Position numbers and translations under genes: made by a program
Origin: Methylohalobius crimeensis 10Ki
Lineage (GTDB): Bacteria > Pseudomonadota > Gammaproteobacteria > Methylococcales > Methylothermaceae
Direction of reading: 5' to 3'
Length of the DNA stretch: 64,000 nucleotides
NCBI RefSeq assembly: GCF_000421465.1
Contig: NZ_ATXB01000001.1
Coordinates: forward strand, 1,426,001-1,490,000
Notes under the pieces: model-generated
The model's input: only the letters and a program-made list of their open reading frames with translations
Database searches by the model: none
Told to the model about the DNA's origin: nothing
Shown here: positions 17,519-26,975 of the stretch, one piece after another
Layout: the number at the start of each line of letters is the position of its first letter
Position numbering within the stretch: the first letter of the stretch is position 1

Positions 17519-18544
17519 TTAGTTGACAAATTGGATCAAGGGGGGATTTAGGATGAGCTCGGCGATCATTTCCCGGTTTTCCTGATGCACTGTTAGGCGG
17601 GCCGACCCGTCGTGGGGAAGCAGGGATCTTATCAGTTGTAACCCCGTTCCCAATCCTTGTCCGGTTTCCAGATTCAAATCCAACGGCGGACCTTCGTAAG
17701 GGTTGCTGATAATCACCTTAGCCTGACCGGGTTCTTTTTTTAGCGCCACTTGGACTTGGGATGCGCATGGCTCACTGTGCTTGACTGCATTGCATATAAG
17801 CTCGTTGAGCACTAAAGCGATCATTACCGCCTCGTTTTCGTCGACTTCGATGCTTTGGTAATAGGGAATGTCCATCGCCAGGGGGGTGTGACTGGATTTA
17901 TTGCCTGCGCGAACGGCGATCCGGGTCAGGTCGCAGAGAAACACCCGGTCGCGATCGGTACGGCTGCGTAGGCCGTAAGTTAAGGCGATGGAGTTAATTT
18001 GCCGGATCGGAGCCTCCAGAATTTCCGCCGCTTCCGGATGCTGGAGCGCTTGATTATGAAGCAGACCTGCAATGCCCTGGAGATTGTTTTTGATTCGGTG
18101 GTGGATTTCCCGGATCAAAAGATCCCGCTGTTGCCGTTCCCGCTCCAGGGCTTGTCGATTTTTTCGCTTGGTTTCGGTGAAATCCTGGACTATGGCGAGT
18201 ACATAGGAGGCTTGGGAGCCAAGCGTTTTGTAACCGGCTGAAATCAACACATTTAGTTCACCGCCGTCGCAGGTTTGGAAACAGCTTTCCCAATTGACGG
18301 ATCGATCGGGGTCGCGATTCAGGTGATCGAGCCGTTCGCGCACGGCAAGCGTTTCATCGGGATGACAAAGGATTTCGAAGGGTTTGCCCTCCAATTCCCC
18401 TACGGTATAACCCAGAATTCGCGCCAGGTGTTCATTGACTGCTAGAATGGTCCCTTGGGACGAAAGGATCGCCGCTCCGCTCACCTCGCAGTGGAGACAC
18501 GGCCAATCGAAAGGGGGTCGTGACGAAGTATGGTTGCAGGACAT
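17519..18544 (-). CDS. PAS-domain sensor histidine kinase (HisKA_2 type)
   Basis: Soluble kinase of 341 residues. A PAS domain spans about residues 18-130 (GTILAVNEHLARILGYTVGE). A HisKA_2 dimerisation region follows with EIHHRIKNNLQ (phospho-His at 148 or 149), then an HATPase domain with LVLNELICNAVKHS. HisKA_2 kinases usually drive ANTAR-type regulators, and one is encoded divergently only 45 bases away, so the two are probably partners. The N-terminus contains C3, C16 and C19, and could bind a metal or sense redox state. Start ATG 18544 follows GAGGAAC. Confidence 0.87.
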   Translation of the reverse strand: MSCNHTSSRPPFDWPCLHCEVSGAAILSSQGTILAVNEHLARILGYTVGELEGKPFEILCHPDETLAVRERLDHLNRDPDRSVNWESCFQTCDGGELNVLISAGYKTLGSQASYVLAIVQDFTETKRKNRQALERERQQRDLLIREIHHRIKNNLQGIAGLLHNQALQHPEAAEILEAPIRQINSIALTYGLRSRTDRDRVFLCDLTRIAVRAGNKSSHTPLAMDIPYYQSIEVDENEAVMIALVLNELICNAVKHSEPCASQVQVALKKEPGQAKVIISNPYEGPPLDLNLETGQGLGTGLQLIRSLLPHDGSARLTVHQENREMIAELILNPPLIQFVN

Positions 18545-18589
18545 GGGCGGATTGGTTCCTCAATGCAAAGACTAAAGGACTGTTCGACA

Positions 18590-19207
18590 ATGCAAAAAGC
18601 GAAAATTCTCGTCGTCGACGATGATCGTTTGATTTTGGCGACCTTGGTTCAGGGATTGCGGGCCCACGGCTATGAGGTGGCGGAAGCGGTAGGCGGACGA
18701 CAGGCTTTGGAAACGGCGCGAGCCTTTGTTCCCGACTTGGCGTTGTTGGACATCCGTTTGCCGGATATCGAAGGGCCGGAAGTGGCTGAACAGCTGGCTC
18801 GACAAATGGACATACCGGCCTTGTTTCTCTCCGCTTACGACGATACAGCGGCGGTGGAGAAGGCGATGCAGACGGGAGGACTCGGATATCTGGTCAAACC
18901 GTTGGCAGTCAACCAACTCCTTCCCGGATTGGAGATCGCCCTGGCCCGGGCACGGGAAATCAGAGGGATGAAGGAAAAACAATCCAAGCTGGAAGAAGTC
19001 TTGAGCAGAAATCGGGTGATCAACGTGGCGGTGGGAGTGTTGATGGAGCGTCAACGTTTGCCGCGTCAGGAAGCCTATGAAGTGTTGCGCCGGCTTGCCC
19101 GCACCGAGCGCCGCAAGGTGATTGAACTGGCCACTCAGATGATCGATCTTGAGGACGGTCTGAACCGGCTGGTCAGCCGGACCGAGGCGGAGCGCAAGGC
19201 GGGTTGA
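18590..19207 (+). CDS. Response regulator with ANTAR RNA-binding domain
   Basis: Protein of 205 residues. The receiver domain starts at AKILVVDDD and has phospho-acceptor D54 (LALLDIRLPD), a conserved Ser in FLSAYDD and Lys in YLVKPLAV. After a coiled linker (KEKQSKLEEVL) comes an ANTAR three-helix domain (INVAVGVLMERQ through EVLRRLARTERRKVIELA). ANTAR proteins such as AmiR, NasR and EutV bind paired small hairpins in nascent RNA to stop termination. I chose ATG 18590; ATG 18563 in the same frame is possible. Its targets are not evident in this window. Confidence 0.88.
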   Translation: MQKAKILVVDDDRLILATLVQGLRAHGYEVAEAVGGRQALETARAFVPDLALLDIRLPDIEGPEVAEQLARQMDIPALFLSAYDDTAAVEKAMQTGGLGYLVKPLAVNQLLPGLEIALARAREIRGMKEKQSKLEEVLSRNRVINVAVGVLMERQRLPRQEAYEVLRRLARTERRKVIELATQMIDLEDGLNRLVSRTEAERKAG

Positions 19208-19227
19208 GGCGCTTCGTTGGGCAGTAG

Positions 19228-21801
19228 TCATTGCTTTTCTTGGGTGTGAAGCAGCCGCGTCAACTCTTCACTGCTGAGAGGTCGGTAAAAGTAATATCCT
19301 TGCACCCGGTCGCAGCCCAAATCCTGGATGACGGTCAACTGGGAAGCGTTTTCCACCCCTTCGGCGATGACGGTCAGCTCCAGGCTGTGGCCGATACCCA
19401 CGATGTGGCGCGCCAAGGCGATGTCCCGAACGGTGTCCAAGTGCTGGATGAAACTGCGGTCCATTTTCAGAGTATCGAAAGGAAAGCTCCTAAGATAACC
19501 GAGGGAGGAATAGCCGATGCCGAAATCGTCGATGGCCAGACGCATTCCCATGGCGCGCAGGGTTTCCAGGTTGCCTAGGGTGCAATCGTCGCGTTCCATG
19601 AGGACGTTTTCGGTGATCTCCAGCTCCAAACCTTGAGGGGGAAAACCCGTTTCTTCGAGAAGTCTTGAAATGCGCTCGGGGAAATCGGCTTGGGCGATTT
19701 GGCAGGCGGAAATGTTGACCGCCATCTGGAGCGGAAAGCCACAGGATTTACGCCAGCGATCGGCTTGCGCCAGGGCGGTGGCCAGGCACCACTCGCCGAC
19801 TGGATGAATCAATCCGGAATGCTCCAGGTAAGGGATGAAGCGGTCCGGGGCCACTTGTCCCAGGGTGGTGTTGCGCCAACGCAACAATGCCTCGACGCCG
19901 AAAATGGCGCCGGACTTCGGGCAAACTTGCGGCTGATAGGCAAGAGACAATTCGTTTCGCTCCAGGGCGCGGTGCAGCTCGCTTTCCAAACTGATTTTTC
20001 GGGCCGCGGCCCGTCCCAGGTTGGCGTGGTAGCAGTAGTAGTGACCGTGGCCGCGATATTTGGCCTGATACATGGCGGCGTCGGCGTGCTTGAGCAGGGT
20101 TTGGGGATCGACGCCGTGAAGAGGAGACAAGGCGACGCCGATGCTGGCGCGGACGAATACCTCCTGCGTTTCCAGGTGGAATGGCAGGGTGAAAATTTCC
20201 AGGATTTTTTCCACGGTTGAAAGATAGTCGTCCGGGGCGTGGAGATCGGTCAAAATGATGGTGAATTCGTCGCCCCCGAAGCGGGCCAGGGTGTCGGTTT
20301 CACGGAGTTGGCTTTTGAGCCGCCGAGCGACTTCCTGCAGGAGTCGGTCGCCCGCCAGATGTCCCAGACCATCGTTGACTTTCTTGAAATCGTCCAAGTC
20401 CAGGAACAAGACCGCCAGCAGCGTTTGGTGACGGCGGCTTGCGGCCAATTCGCATACGAGCCGGTCCAGGAAGAGGGCGCGATTGGGGAGCTCGGTGAGA
20501 AGATCGAAGTGGGCCATGCGCATCAGTTCATCTTCGGCCTGCTTTTGGCGGCTGACATCGCGCAAGACCGCCAAGTAGAGGGGCGGATCGGTTTTGAGAA
20601 TCGGACTGACGGTGATTTCCAGCGGCACGGCAAGGCCGTCCTTGCTCAACCCGAAGGCGGATAAGGGTTCCGCGCCGGGGCGCCACAAATGGGACAAGAG
20701 CTGATGGACGAACCAAGGGCGATAGCGCTCCTTGGTCAACAGTTTGCTTAGGTTGAGTTTTTCCATCTCCCGGGCGTTGTAGCCGAACAATCGCTCGACG
20801 GCCGGGTTCCAGGCTTCCAGGCTGCCGTCGGCATGGAAAGTGAGGATGCCGTCGGGGACACTGTTCATGACGGTGTCCAACCGGGCTCGGCTGCGCGCGC
20901 TTTGCAGTTTCAGATATTCATGTTCGGTGAAATCCTCGATGGTGAAAACCAGTCCCCGTTCGCTGTCACCGTGAAGTATGTCGTCCAGTTGAATCGGAGC
21001 GATTTCGATATGATAGAACAACTGCTCGCCATTCTCCGCTTGCTGCTCGAAGTTGAGCGCGTGGGGCTGATCTCCTTCCAGAAGATCGAGGACTAAGCGA
21101 GAAAGGCCGGGTAGCGGCAGGAAGTTTTCCAACGATTGGTTGCATAGGGTGTCCCGAGGCGTGGCAAAGATTTCCTCCAGTTTCGGATTGGCAGTGAGAA
21201 TCCTGAGATCGGCGGTGGTGACCGCCACCGCGCAAGGGACGGTTTGAATAATACGCTCGGCATAGGTTTTAAGCGCGGCGAGCCGGTGTTGATCGGCGCG
21301 CACGTAAGTATCGATGGCCAGTCCCATATCGAAAAACACCAGCCGAATCAAGGATTGCATCAATGCTCTGCGTTCCCCTGGGGTGATGTGCTTTTCATCG
21401 CACAGGGAGGTCAGCAAGTGACTGAGAAACAAGGAATAAGCGCCGGTGTACCACTTTAGATCCAGCCCCACCCGTTCATGAGTAACGCCGATTCTGAGGC
21501 GATCGGCGACGTAGTTGGCGTCGTAACGACCGGACAGCAGCCGAAGCCAGTAGCGAAACTGGGTTTTCTGTAAACGTCGGACTCTTTCGCTGCTGGGAAG
21601 CAGTTTTCTCAGGGCGGGGAAACTCAATAAGTGATTGTAAAATTCGTTGATGAAGCCGCCGCTTAGATTCATCAGGCGCCGGCGGTGGTGGCGCAGCCGA
21701 GCGCCGTCCGCGGGCGTAATGTGTAGAAATGCTTGACGCTCTTGGATCTCTTCGGGATCGAAGAGCAAGGTCTTGATGACCGTGGAATCGATATTTTTCA
21801 T
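19228..21801 (-). CDS. Globin-coupled GGDEF-EAL c-di-GMP protein
   Basis: Protein of 857 residues. Residues 1-180 form a globin-coupled-sensor domain with likely proximal haem ligand H108 (IGVTHERVGLDLKWY). Two PAS domains follow (about 185-300 and 305-425), then GGDEF (ARFGGDEFTIILTD) with an intact RxxD inhibitory site five residues before it, and an EAL domain with VEALLRW, ELEITENVL and DDFGIGYSS. All motifs for both c-di-GMP synthesis and hydrolysis look intact. It is predicted to tune c-di-GMP to oxygen or NO. It converges on the ANTAR regulator and is followed upstream by a chemoreceptor gene. Confidence 0.92.
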   Translation of the reverse strand: MKNIDSTVIKTLLFDPEEIQERQAFLHITPADGARLRHHRRRLMNLSGGFINEFYNHLLSFPALRKLLPSSERVRRLQKTQFRYWLRLLSGRYDANYVADRLRIGVTHERVGLDLKWYTGAYSLFLSHLLTSLCDEKHITPGERRALMQSLIRLVFFDMGLAIDTYVRADQHRLAALKTYAERIIQTVPCAVAVTTADLRILTANPKLEEIFATPRDTLCNQSLENFLPLPGLSRLVLDLLEGDQPHALNFEQQAENGEQLFYHIEIAPIQLDDILHGDSERGLVFTIEDFTEHEYLKLQSARSRARLDTVMNSVPDGILTFHADGSLEAWNPAVERLFGYNAREMEKLNLSKLLTKERYRPWFVHQLLSHLWRPGAEPLSAFGLSKDGLAVPLEITVSPILKTDPPLYLAVLRDVSRQKQAEDELMRMAHFDLLTELPNRALFLDRLVCELAASRRHQTLLAVLFLDLDDFKKVNDGLGHLAGDRLLQEVARRLKSQLRETDTLARFGGDEFTIILTDLHAPDDYLSTVEKILEIFTLPFHLETQEVFVRASIGVALSPLHGVDPQTLLKHADAAMYQAKYRGHGHYYCYHANLGRAAARKISLESELHRALERNELSLAYQPQVCPKSGAIFGVEALLRWRNTTLGQVAPDRFIPYLEHSGLIHPVGEWCLATALAQADRWRKSCGFPLQMAVNISACQIAQADFPERISRLLEETGFPPQGLELEITENVLMERDDCTLGNLETLRAMGMRLAIDDFGIGYSSLGYLRSFPFDTLKMDRSFIQHLDTVRDIALARHIVGIGHSLELTVIAEGVENASQLTVIQDLGCDRVQGYYFYRPLSSEELTRLLHTQEKQ

Positions 21802-21896
21802 GGTTCTTGCCCAGCTTGAAAGTAGTCAGCTTTAACCGGGCGGGGGCGTGGCCCGAACGTCTGGAAACTCGACGCGGGAACAGGGCGTCGGTGAGA

Positions 21897-23084
21897 TCAG
21901 TTCGCTACTTTAAAGGAGTAGATCAGCTCCTGCAATTGGGTAGCCAGGTGTGCCAGCTCGCCGCTGGCGCCGGCGGTTTGTTCGGTGCCCGCGGCGGTGG
22001 TTTGGAAACTGTCCCGGACCCGGGTCAAGCTGGTGTTGATTTCCTCGGCGCTGGCGCTTTGCTCCTGGGAGGCCGTAGCGACCTGATTGTTCAGCTGGGA
22101 TATTTGATCCACGGAGCTCAGGATGGCACTCAATTTGTCGTTTGCTTGGCGTGCCCGCTCGATGCTGGTCGAAGCGTTCGTGCGTCCGGTTTGAATGGCT
22201 TGAACGGCTTGATCCGAAGCTTTTTGAAGGTTATCGATCATGGTTTGAATTTCGCTGGTGGAGGACTGGGTTCGGCTGGCGAGCGTTCTCACCTCATCCG
22301 CCACCACCGCGAATCCCCGTCCCTGATCGCCGGCCCGAGCCGCTTCGATGGCGGCGTTGAGCGCCAGTAGATTGGTCTGTTCGGCGATTCCCTGAATGAC
22401 TTCCAGCACCCCACCGATGGCGGTGCTGCCGTTTTTAACCTGATCGATCACCTCGGCGATGTGTTCCACTTCATCGGTCAGGGTTTGAATGCTTTGAAGC
22501 GTGCGTTGATATTCCTCCCGTCCCTCGGCGGCCAATCGATCGGCGTCGGTGGCGGCGGTGGCGGTCCGGGTAATGTCCCGGGTCACTTCCTGAATGGTAT
22601 GGACCATCTGCGTCATGGCGTTGGCCACCTGATCGGTTTCTTCGTGTTGAGTGTGAACCTGCTGACGACTTTGATCGGTAATGGTGGAAAGCTCCTCGGC
22701 GGCTGCCGCCAACTGGCCGGCATGACCTTGAATTTCCCGGATCAAGCGCGTCATGGCTTTTCCGGCGCGTCCACATTCGTAGGCCATCCAGGCGAATTCA
22801 TCCTTGCCGGACAATTTGGGAGGATTGCGCAGATCGCCGTCGGCCATTCGCCTGAGCGCATCGACGATGCGGGTGGCGCGTCCGGCGGCGTGACGCCCCA
22901 GATAATGCGCCAGACCAAACTGCAACACGGCAATACCGATTCCGGTCAAAATGACCGGTTTGCCTTGATCCCAACCGGTTAGAGTCAGATTGACCGCCGC
23001 CATGGTGGCGATACCGGTCATACTGATGCCGGCCATCAGATACATCTGTTTGGTGAGGGAAAGTTTCTCAACCAGTGTGTTCAT
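21897..23084 (-). CDS. Methyl-accepting chemotaxis protein without a periplasmic sensor domain
   Basis: Protein of 395 residues from ATG 23084, which follows GGAGG. Two transmembrane helices near residues 13-60 are separated by only a short loop (LTGWDQGKP), so no periplasmic ligand domain exists. A HAMP-like linker and a long MCP signalling coiled coil follow, with the hairpin tip [20 protein letters not shown] and [10 protein letters not shown]. Receptors of this shape sense through the membrane or a partner protein, often energy state or oxygen. No CheW/R-binding pentapeptide is seen at the C-terminus (YSFKVAN). Confidence 0.9.
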   Translation of the reverse strand: MNTLVEKLSLTKQMYLMAGISMTGIATMAAVNLTLTGWDQGKPVILTGIGIAVLQFGLAHYLGRHAAGRATRIVDALRRMADGDLRNPPKLSGKDEFAWMAYECGRAGKAMTRLIREIQGHAGQLAAAAEELSTITDQSRQQVHTQHEETDQVANAMTQMVHTIQEVTRDITRTATAATDADRLAAEGREEYQRTLQSIQTLTDEVEHIAEVIDQVKNGSTAIGGVLEVIQGIAEQTNLLALNAAIEAARAGDQGRGFAVVADEVRTLASRTQSSTSEIQTMIDNLQKASDQAVQAIQTGRTNASTSIERARQANDKLSAILSSVDQISQLNNQVATASQEQSASAEEINTSLTRVRDSFQTTAAGTEQTAGASGELAHLATQLQELIYSFKVAN

Positions 23085-23290
23085 CTGCCAAACCTCCGGG
23101 ATTAGGTCATAATGGTTTGATATATGATTCTCCTGCAGGGGGCGAAGCAGGTAAAAATGGCCGGAAAAGCGGGAACGGGGCTTTCCGGAACCCATTCACA
23201 GTTTCTTAATGTCGTTAGGAATATAGTTGATAAATTTAGAATTGCCAGGCGAATGGGTCGGAAATTTCAATCACATAACGGAGGCAAGCA

Positions 23291-23926
23291 ATGGAAACGA
23301 TTAGGTGGACACCGACGACCCGTTGGCTACATTTAGGCTTGGCGTTTTCGGTGACGATTCAGCTGTTGTTGAGTTTGGCTCTGGAAGAGCCGGGCGAAGC
23401 GGAAGGCGTGGGGCGATGGGCGTTGATCGGTCACGAATTGTTCGGTTTGTTGGTCTTGAGCTTGGCTGTGCTTCATTGGGGCTGGATTTTAGCCGGTCAC
23501 GACGGCGGCTGGCGTCGCCTCTTGCCTTGGGATGGCGAGGGTCGAAGGGCGGTATGGACAGACCTCAAGGGGCTGCTGGGCATGCGTCTTCCCGAGGGCG
23601 GACCCCGGGCAGGCTTACCCAGTTTGGTGGAAGGCTTGGGTCTGTTGGTGGTTACCGCGCAAGGGTCGGTGGGCCTGGCGATTTTCGTGGTGCTGCCGCC
23701 CGCCGGAAGCATACCGGAGCGATTCGAATTTCTTTACCAGATCCACGGGATCATCGGCAGCTTGGTATGGCTGTATTGGTTCGGTCACGTTGGCATGGCG
23801 CTGGTGCATCGACTCGCCGGCGACGAGACTTTGCGGATGATTTCGCCCTTCAGGCAAGATGGCGTTTCAGAGCCCAATGCACGTGCTCTCGAACCAAAGG
23901 GGAAGGGTGATCGCGGCGAGCTTTAA
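23291..23926 (+). CDS. Cytochrome b561-like membrane protein
   Basis: Protein of 211 residues with four transmembrane helices and conserved helix histidines typical of dihaem b-type cytochromes: RWLHLGLAF, GHELFGLL, LHWGWIL, QIHGIIGS and FGHVGMALVH. It fits the b561/hydrogenase-cytochrome-b superfamily, which passes electrons between the quinone pool and periplasmic partners. The ATG at 23291 is preceded by GGAGG. No partner cytochrome or dehydrogenase is adjacent. Its last 77 bases overlap the conserved 3' end of queG on the opposite strand, so the C-terminal 25 residues, which look unstructured, are constrained by queG. Confidence 0.85.
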   Translation: METIRWTPTTRWLHLGLAFSVTIQLLLSLALEEPGEAEGVGRWALIGHELFGLLVLSLAVLHWGWILAGHDGGWRRLLPWDGEGRRAVWTDLKGLLGMRLPEGGPRAGLPSLVEGLGLLVVTAQGSVGLAIFVVLPPAGSIPERFEFLYQIHGIIGSLVWLYWFGHVGMALVHRLAGDETLRMISPFRQDGVSEPNARALEPKGKGDRGEL

Positions 23927-24893
23927 GGGCGGCAATCACCTTCGGCGTGGAGGGCGCATTGCCGAGGGCTACCGAGAGATTGCGCAGCCAGCGCTCGTAA
24001 CCCAGGCGGCGGATGGTCGAGCCTTGGGTTTTGGCTGAAAATTCCTCTTCGTCCCAGGCAAACAACTCGATCAAGCCGGCGCTGTCGAGTCCGTGGCGGG
24101 GAAGAAAATCGGGCTCGACGGTGTTCCGGGCGCGGCGGTTCCACGGGCAGAACAGCTGGCAGTCGTCACAGCCGTAGACGCGATTGCCGATGGCCGCACG
24201 GAATTCCTCGGGAATGGGACCCTTCAGCTCGATGGTCAGATAGGAGATGCAACGCCGCGCATCCAAGCGGTAAGGGCCGACGATGGCACCCGTGGGACAA
24301 ACGTCGATGCATGCCCGGCAACTGCCGCAGTGGCTTTGCGTTACCGGCGGATCGACCGGCAGGGGCAGGTCGGTATAGATTTCCCCCAGAAAAAACCAGG
24401 AGCCCTGCTTGAAGGCGATCAGGTTGGTGTGCTTTCCCTGCCAGCCGAGTCCCGCTTTTTGGGCGATGGGTTTTTCCAGCACCGGCGCGCTGTCGCAAAA
24501 GACCCGGTAGCCGTGAGGGCCTGTGGCCTGTTCGATCCGCCGCGCCAGTTTTTGCAGACGTTTGCGGATCAGTTTGTGATAATCGCGTCCCAAGGCGTAA
24601 CGGGAAATATAGGCGCGCCGAGGCTCTGCCAGGGCCTGCTCCATGGCCGTTTGGGACTCGGGCAGGTATTCCATGCGGGCCGCGATGATCCGCACGGTAT
24701 CGGGTACCAACTGCTGCGGCCGGCTGCGCTTGACGCCGTGGCGGGCCAGGTAGTCCATTTCTCCGTGAAAGCCCCGCGCCAGCCAGCGCTTGAAGTTCTC
24801 TTCGGCGGTACCGAGGTCGATGTCGCAGATTCCGGTTGCTTGAAAACCCAGCTCTCGTCCCCACTTTTTGATCTCTGAGGCCAGGCGCTGCAT
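23850..24893 (-). CDS. queG: Epoxyqueuosine reductase QueG
   Basis: Protein of 347 residues. Two 4Fe-4S binding clusters are visible: CGSCRACIDVCPTGA and CDDCQLFCPWN. The family N-terminus IKKWGRELGFQATGI and the C-terminal RREHVHWAL-like segment (LVREHVHWALKRH) agree. QueG is a cobalamin-dependent enzyme that performs the last step of queuosine synthesis in tRNA. I chose ATG 24893, where the family alignment begins; an in-frame ATG at 24947 would run into nnrD. The divergent neighbour order queG/nnrD-tsaE matches other gammaproteobacteria. Confidence 0.94.
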   Translation of the reverse strand: MQRLASEIKKWGRELGFQATGICDIDLGTAEENFKRWLARGFHGEMDYLARHGVKRSRPQQLVPDTVRIIAARMEYLPESQTAMEQALAEPRRAYISRYALGRDYHKLIRKRLQKLARRIEQATGPHGYRVFCDSAPVLEKPIAQKAGLGWQGKHTNLIAFKQGSWFFLGEIYTDLPLPVDPPVTQSHCGSCRACIDVCPTGAIVGPYRLDARRCISYLTIELKGPIPEEFRAAIGNRVYGCDDCQLFCPWNRRARNTVEPDFLPRHGLDSAGLIELFAWDEEEFSAKTQGSTIRRLGYERWLRNLSVALGNAPSTPKVIAALKARRDHPSPLVREHVHWALKRHLA

Positions 24894-24950
24894 TTGGTGT
24901 CCGTTCGAATTTGAGAGAAAATGGACCGGATCAGAGTTAGGAGGCATGCC

Positions 24951-26441
24951 TTGAAACCGAAAATCGTAACCGCGCAGTTGCCGAAACGATTGTACCGGGC
25001 CGAACAGGTTCGCGCCATGGATCGTTACGCCATCGACCGGTTGGGTGTTCCCGGCCAGGTGCTGATGGAGCGGGCCGGGGCGGCCGCTTTTCAAGTACTG
25101 CGTCGGCATTGGCCCGATGCGCGGCGAATTGCGGTGTTGTGCGGCGGTGGCAACAACGGCGGCGATGGCTATGTGGTGGCGCGTCAAGCGCTCGATGCCC
25201 GCTTGGAGGTCGAGGTGTTCGCCTTGTGTTCCCCGAAACGTCTCCCAGGCGATGCGTTGACGGTCTTTCAGGCCTATCAGGCCGCCGGCGGCAATATAAC
25301 GGAGGGCGCTCCGGGGCCGTTGGAAAATTTCGACGTGGTGGTGGACGCCTTGTTGGGAACCGGTCTCGATCGCGCGGTGGCCGGTTCATACGCCCAAGCG
25401 GTCGGGGCGATCAACGCGTTTTCCGGCGGTGTGCTGGCGGTGGATATACCTTCCGGCCTTCACGCCGATAGCGGGAATATTTTAGGCTGTGCCGTGGAAG
25501 CGGACGCCACGGTCACCTTTATCGGTCTCAAGCAGGGTTTGTTCACCGGCGAGGGGCCGGCGTGCGGCGGGAAAGTTTGGTATGGCGATTTGGCGGTTCC
25601 GGAAACCGTCTTGACCTGCCAGGAACCTTCGGCCCGTCTATGGTCGCGCTATCGGAATTTGCTTCCGCCTCGCCGGCGCACCGCCCATAAGGGGTATTTC
25701 GGCCATGTTTTGGTCGTGGGCGGCGAGGTCGGTTTTACCGGCGCGGCGCGGATGGCGGCCGAGGCGGCGGCCCGGGTCGGCGCCGGCTTGGTGAGCGTTG
25801 CCACCCGTTCGGCCCATGCGACTCAGTTGAACGCGTTGCGGCCGGAGATCATGTCCCACGGGGTGGAAACCTCCGCCGATCTGGCGCCTTTATTGGAGCG
25901 GGCCACTGCGGTGGCCGTCGGTCCGGGCTTGGGCCAGGCCGATTGGGCTCGGGATTTGCTGCAAAAAATATGGGACAGCGACTTGCCGGTGGTGGCGGAC
26001 GCCGACGCCCTCAATCTGCTCGCCCAAAGCCCTGTCAAGCGCGGCAAATGGATGCTCACTCCCCACCCCGGCGAGGCGGCTCGATTGCTGGAAAGCAGTC
26101 CTCGGCTAGTGGAGGAAGACCGCTTCGCGGCCTTGGCGGCCATGCTGGAACGATATGGAGGCGTCTGCATGCTCAAGGGGGCCGGAACCTTGGTGGGAGA
26201 AACCGAATCAACGCCGGGGATTTGTGCCTTGGGGAATCCGGGCATGGCGTCCGGTGGCATGGGAGATGTATTGACCGGCGTCCTGGCCGGATTGATCGCT
26301 CAAGGGATGCCGCTGTTCGAAGCGGCGCGGATGGGCGTGTGTCTCCATGCCGCGGCGGCGGATGCCGCGGCGGCGGAGGGGGAACGCGGTCTGTTGGCAA
26401 CCGATCTGATGCCGTGGTTGCGCCGCCTGGTCAATCAATGA
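24951..26441 (+). CDS. nnrD: Bifunctional NAD(P)H-hydrate epimerase / ADP-dependent hydratase
   Basis: Protein of 496 residues in two parts. The N-terminal YjeF_N epimerase domain has VLCGGGNNGGDGYVVARQ; the C-terminal carbohydrate-kinase-like dehydratase has GHVLVVGGEVGFTGAARM, LTPHPGEAARLL and GNPGMASGGMGDVLTG. Together they repair hydrated NAD(P)H. A strong TTAGGAGG six bases before TTG 24951 decides the start; an ATG at 24921 is in frame but lacks such a site. The gene is often named nnr; both names refer to the same bifunctional protein. The stop overlaps the tsaE start (ATGA). Confidence 0.95.
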   Translation: MKPKIVTAQLPKRLYRAEQVRAMDRYAIDRLGVPGQVLMERAGAAAFQVLRRHWPDARRIAVLCGGGNNGGDGYVVARQALDARLEVEVFALCSPKRLPGDALTVFQAYQAAGGNITEGAPGPLENFDVVVDALLGTGLDRAVAGSYAQAVGAINAFSGGVLAVDIPSGLHADSGNILGCAVEADATVTFIGLKQGLFTGEGPACGGKVWYGDLAVPETVLTCQEPSARLWSRYRNLLPPRRRTAHKGYFGHVLVVGGEVGFTGAARMAAEAAARVGAGLVSVATRSAHATQLNALRPEIMSHGVETSADLAPLLERATAVAVGPGLGQADWARDLLQKIWDSDLPVVADADALNLLAQSPVKRGKWMLTPHPGEAARLLESSPRLVEEDRFAALAAMLERYGGVCMLKGAGTLVGETESTPGICALGNPGMASGGMGDVLTGVLAGLIAQGMPLFEAARMGVCLHAAAADAAAAEGERGLLATDLMPWLRRLVNQ

Positions 26442-26926
26442 GTCAAACGGTGGTGGAAAAGTATTGGGATTTGCCCGAACCAGAAGCCACTTGCCGGTTT
26501 GCCGCCCGGCTTCAAGGCGTCGTGAAGCCGGGAACGGTGATCTACCTGCACGGTCCCTTAGGGGCCGGTAAAACGACGCTCGTGCGTGCATTTTTGCAAG
26601 CGGCCGGTTTTGCAGGATACGTCAAGAGTCCCACTTATACCCTGGTAGAAACCTATCACCTGGATCGTTTTCCGCTGGCCCATTTCGATCTTTATCGGCT
26701 TGCCGATCCCGAAGAGCTGGAATGGATGGGAGTGCGGGATTATCTCCAAAAGCAAACCGTTTGTTTTATCGAATGGCCCGAAAAAGGGCTAGGATTTCTC
26801 CCTTCCCCGGATTTGGACATTCGCTTGGTAGTGGAAGGCGAGGGCCGGCGTTTGAGCATAACAACGGCGTCTTTGCAGGGAGAGCGGATGCTGGCGCGAT
26901 TGGCCTCAGATTGTTCGGATTGTTGA
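26438..26926 (+). CDS. tsaE: tRNA threonylcarbamoyladenosine biosynthesis ATPase TsaE
   Basis: P-loop ATPase of 162 residues with Walker A GPLGAGKTT and the family motifs SPTYTLVETY, HFDLYRL and IEWPEKG. With TsaB and TsaD it supports formation of t6A37 in ANN-decoding tRNAs. The start overlaps the nnrD stop as ATGA, so the two are translationally coupled. The genes that usually come next (an N-acetylmuramoyl-L-alanine amidase and mutL) are absent; grxD follows instead. Confidence 0.95.
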   Translation: MSQTVVEKYWDLPEPEATCRFAARLQGVVKPGTVIYLHGPLGAGKTTLVRAFLQAAGFAGYVKSPTYTLVETYHLDRFPLAHFDLYRLADPEELEWMGVRDYLQKQTVCFIEWPEKGLGFLPSPDLDIRLVVEGEGRRLSITTASLQGERMLARLASDCSDC

Positions 26927-26940
26927 AAAACTGATAAAAT
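26911..26940 (+). promoter_or_regulatory. Possible sigma-70 promoter for grxD
   Basis: TTGTTC at 26911-26916 and TAAAAT at 26935-26940 are spaced 18 bases apart, within and just past the tsaE stop and about 35 bases ahead of the grxD start. The match is modest and was judged by eye only. Confidence 0.3.
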
Positions 26941-26975
26941 CACTTGGGTTTTAACCTATCCAGAGGATAAGCGAT

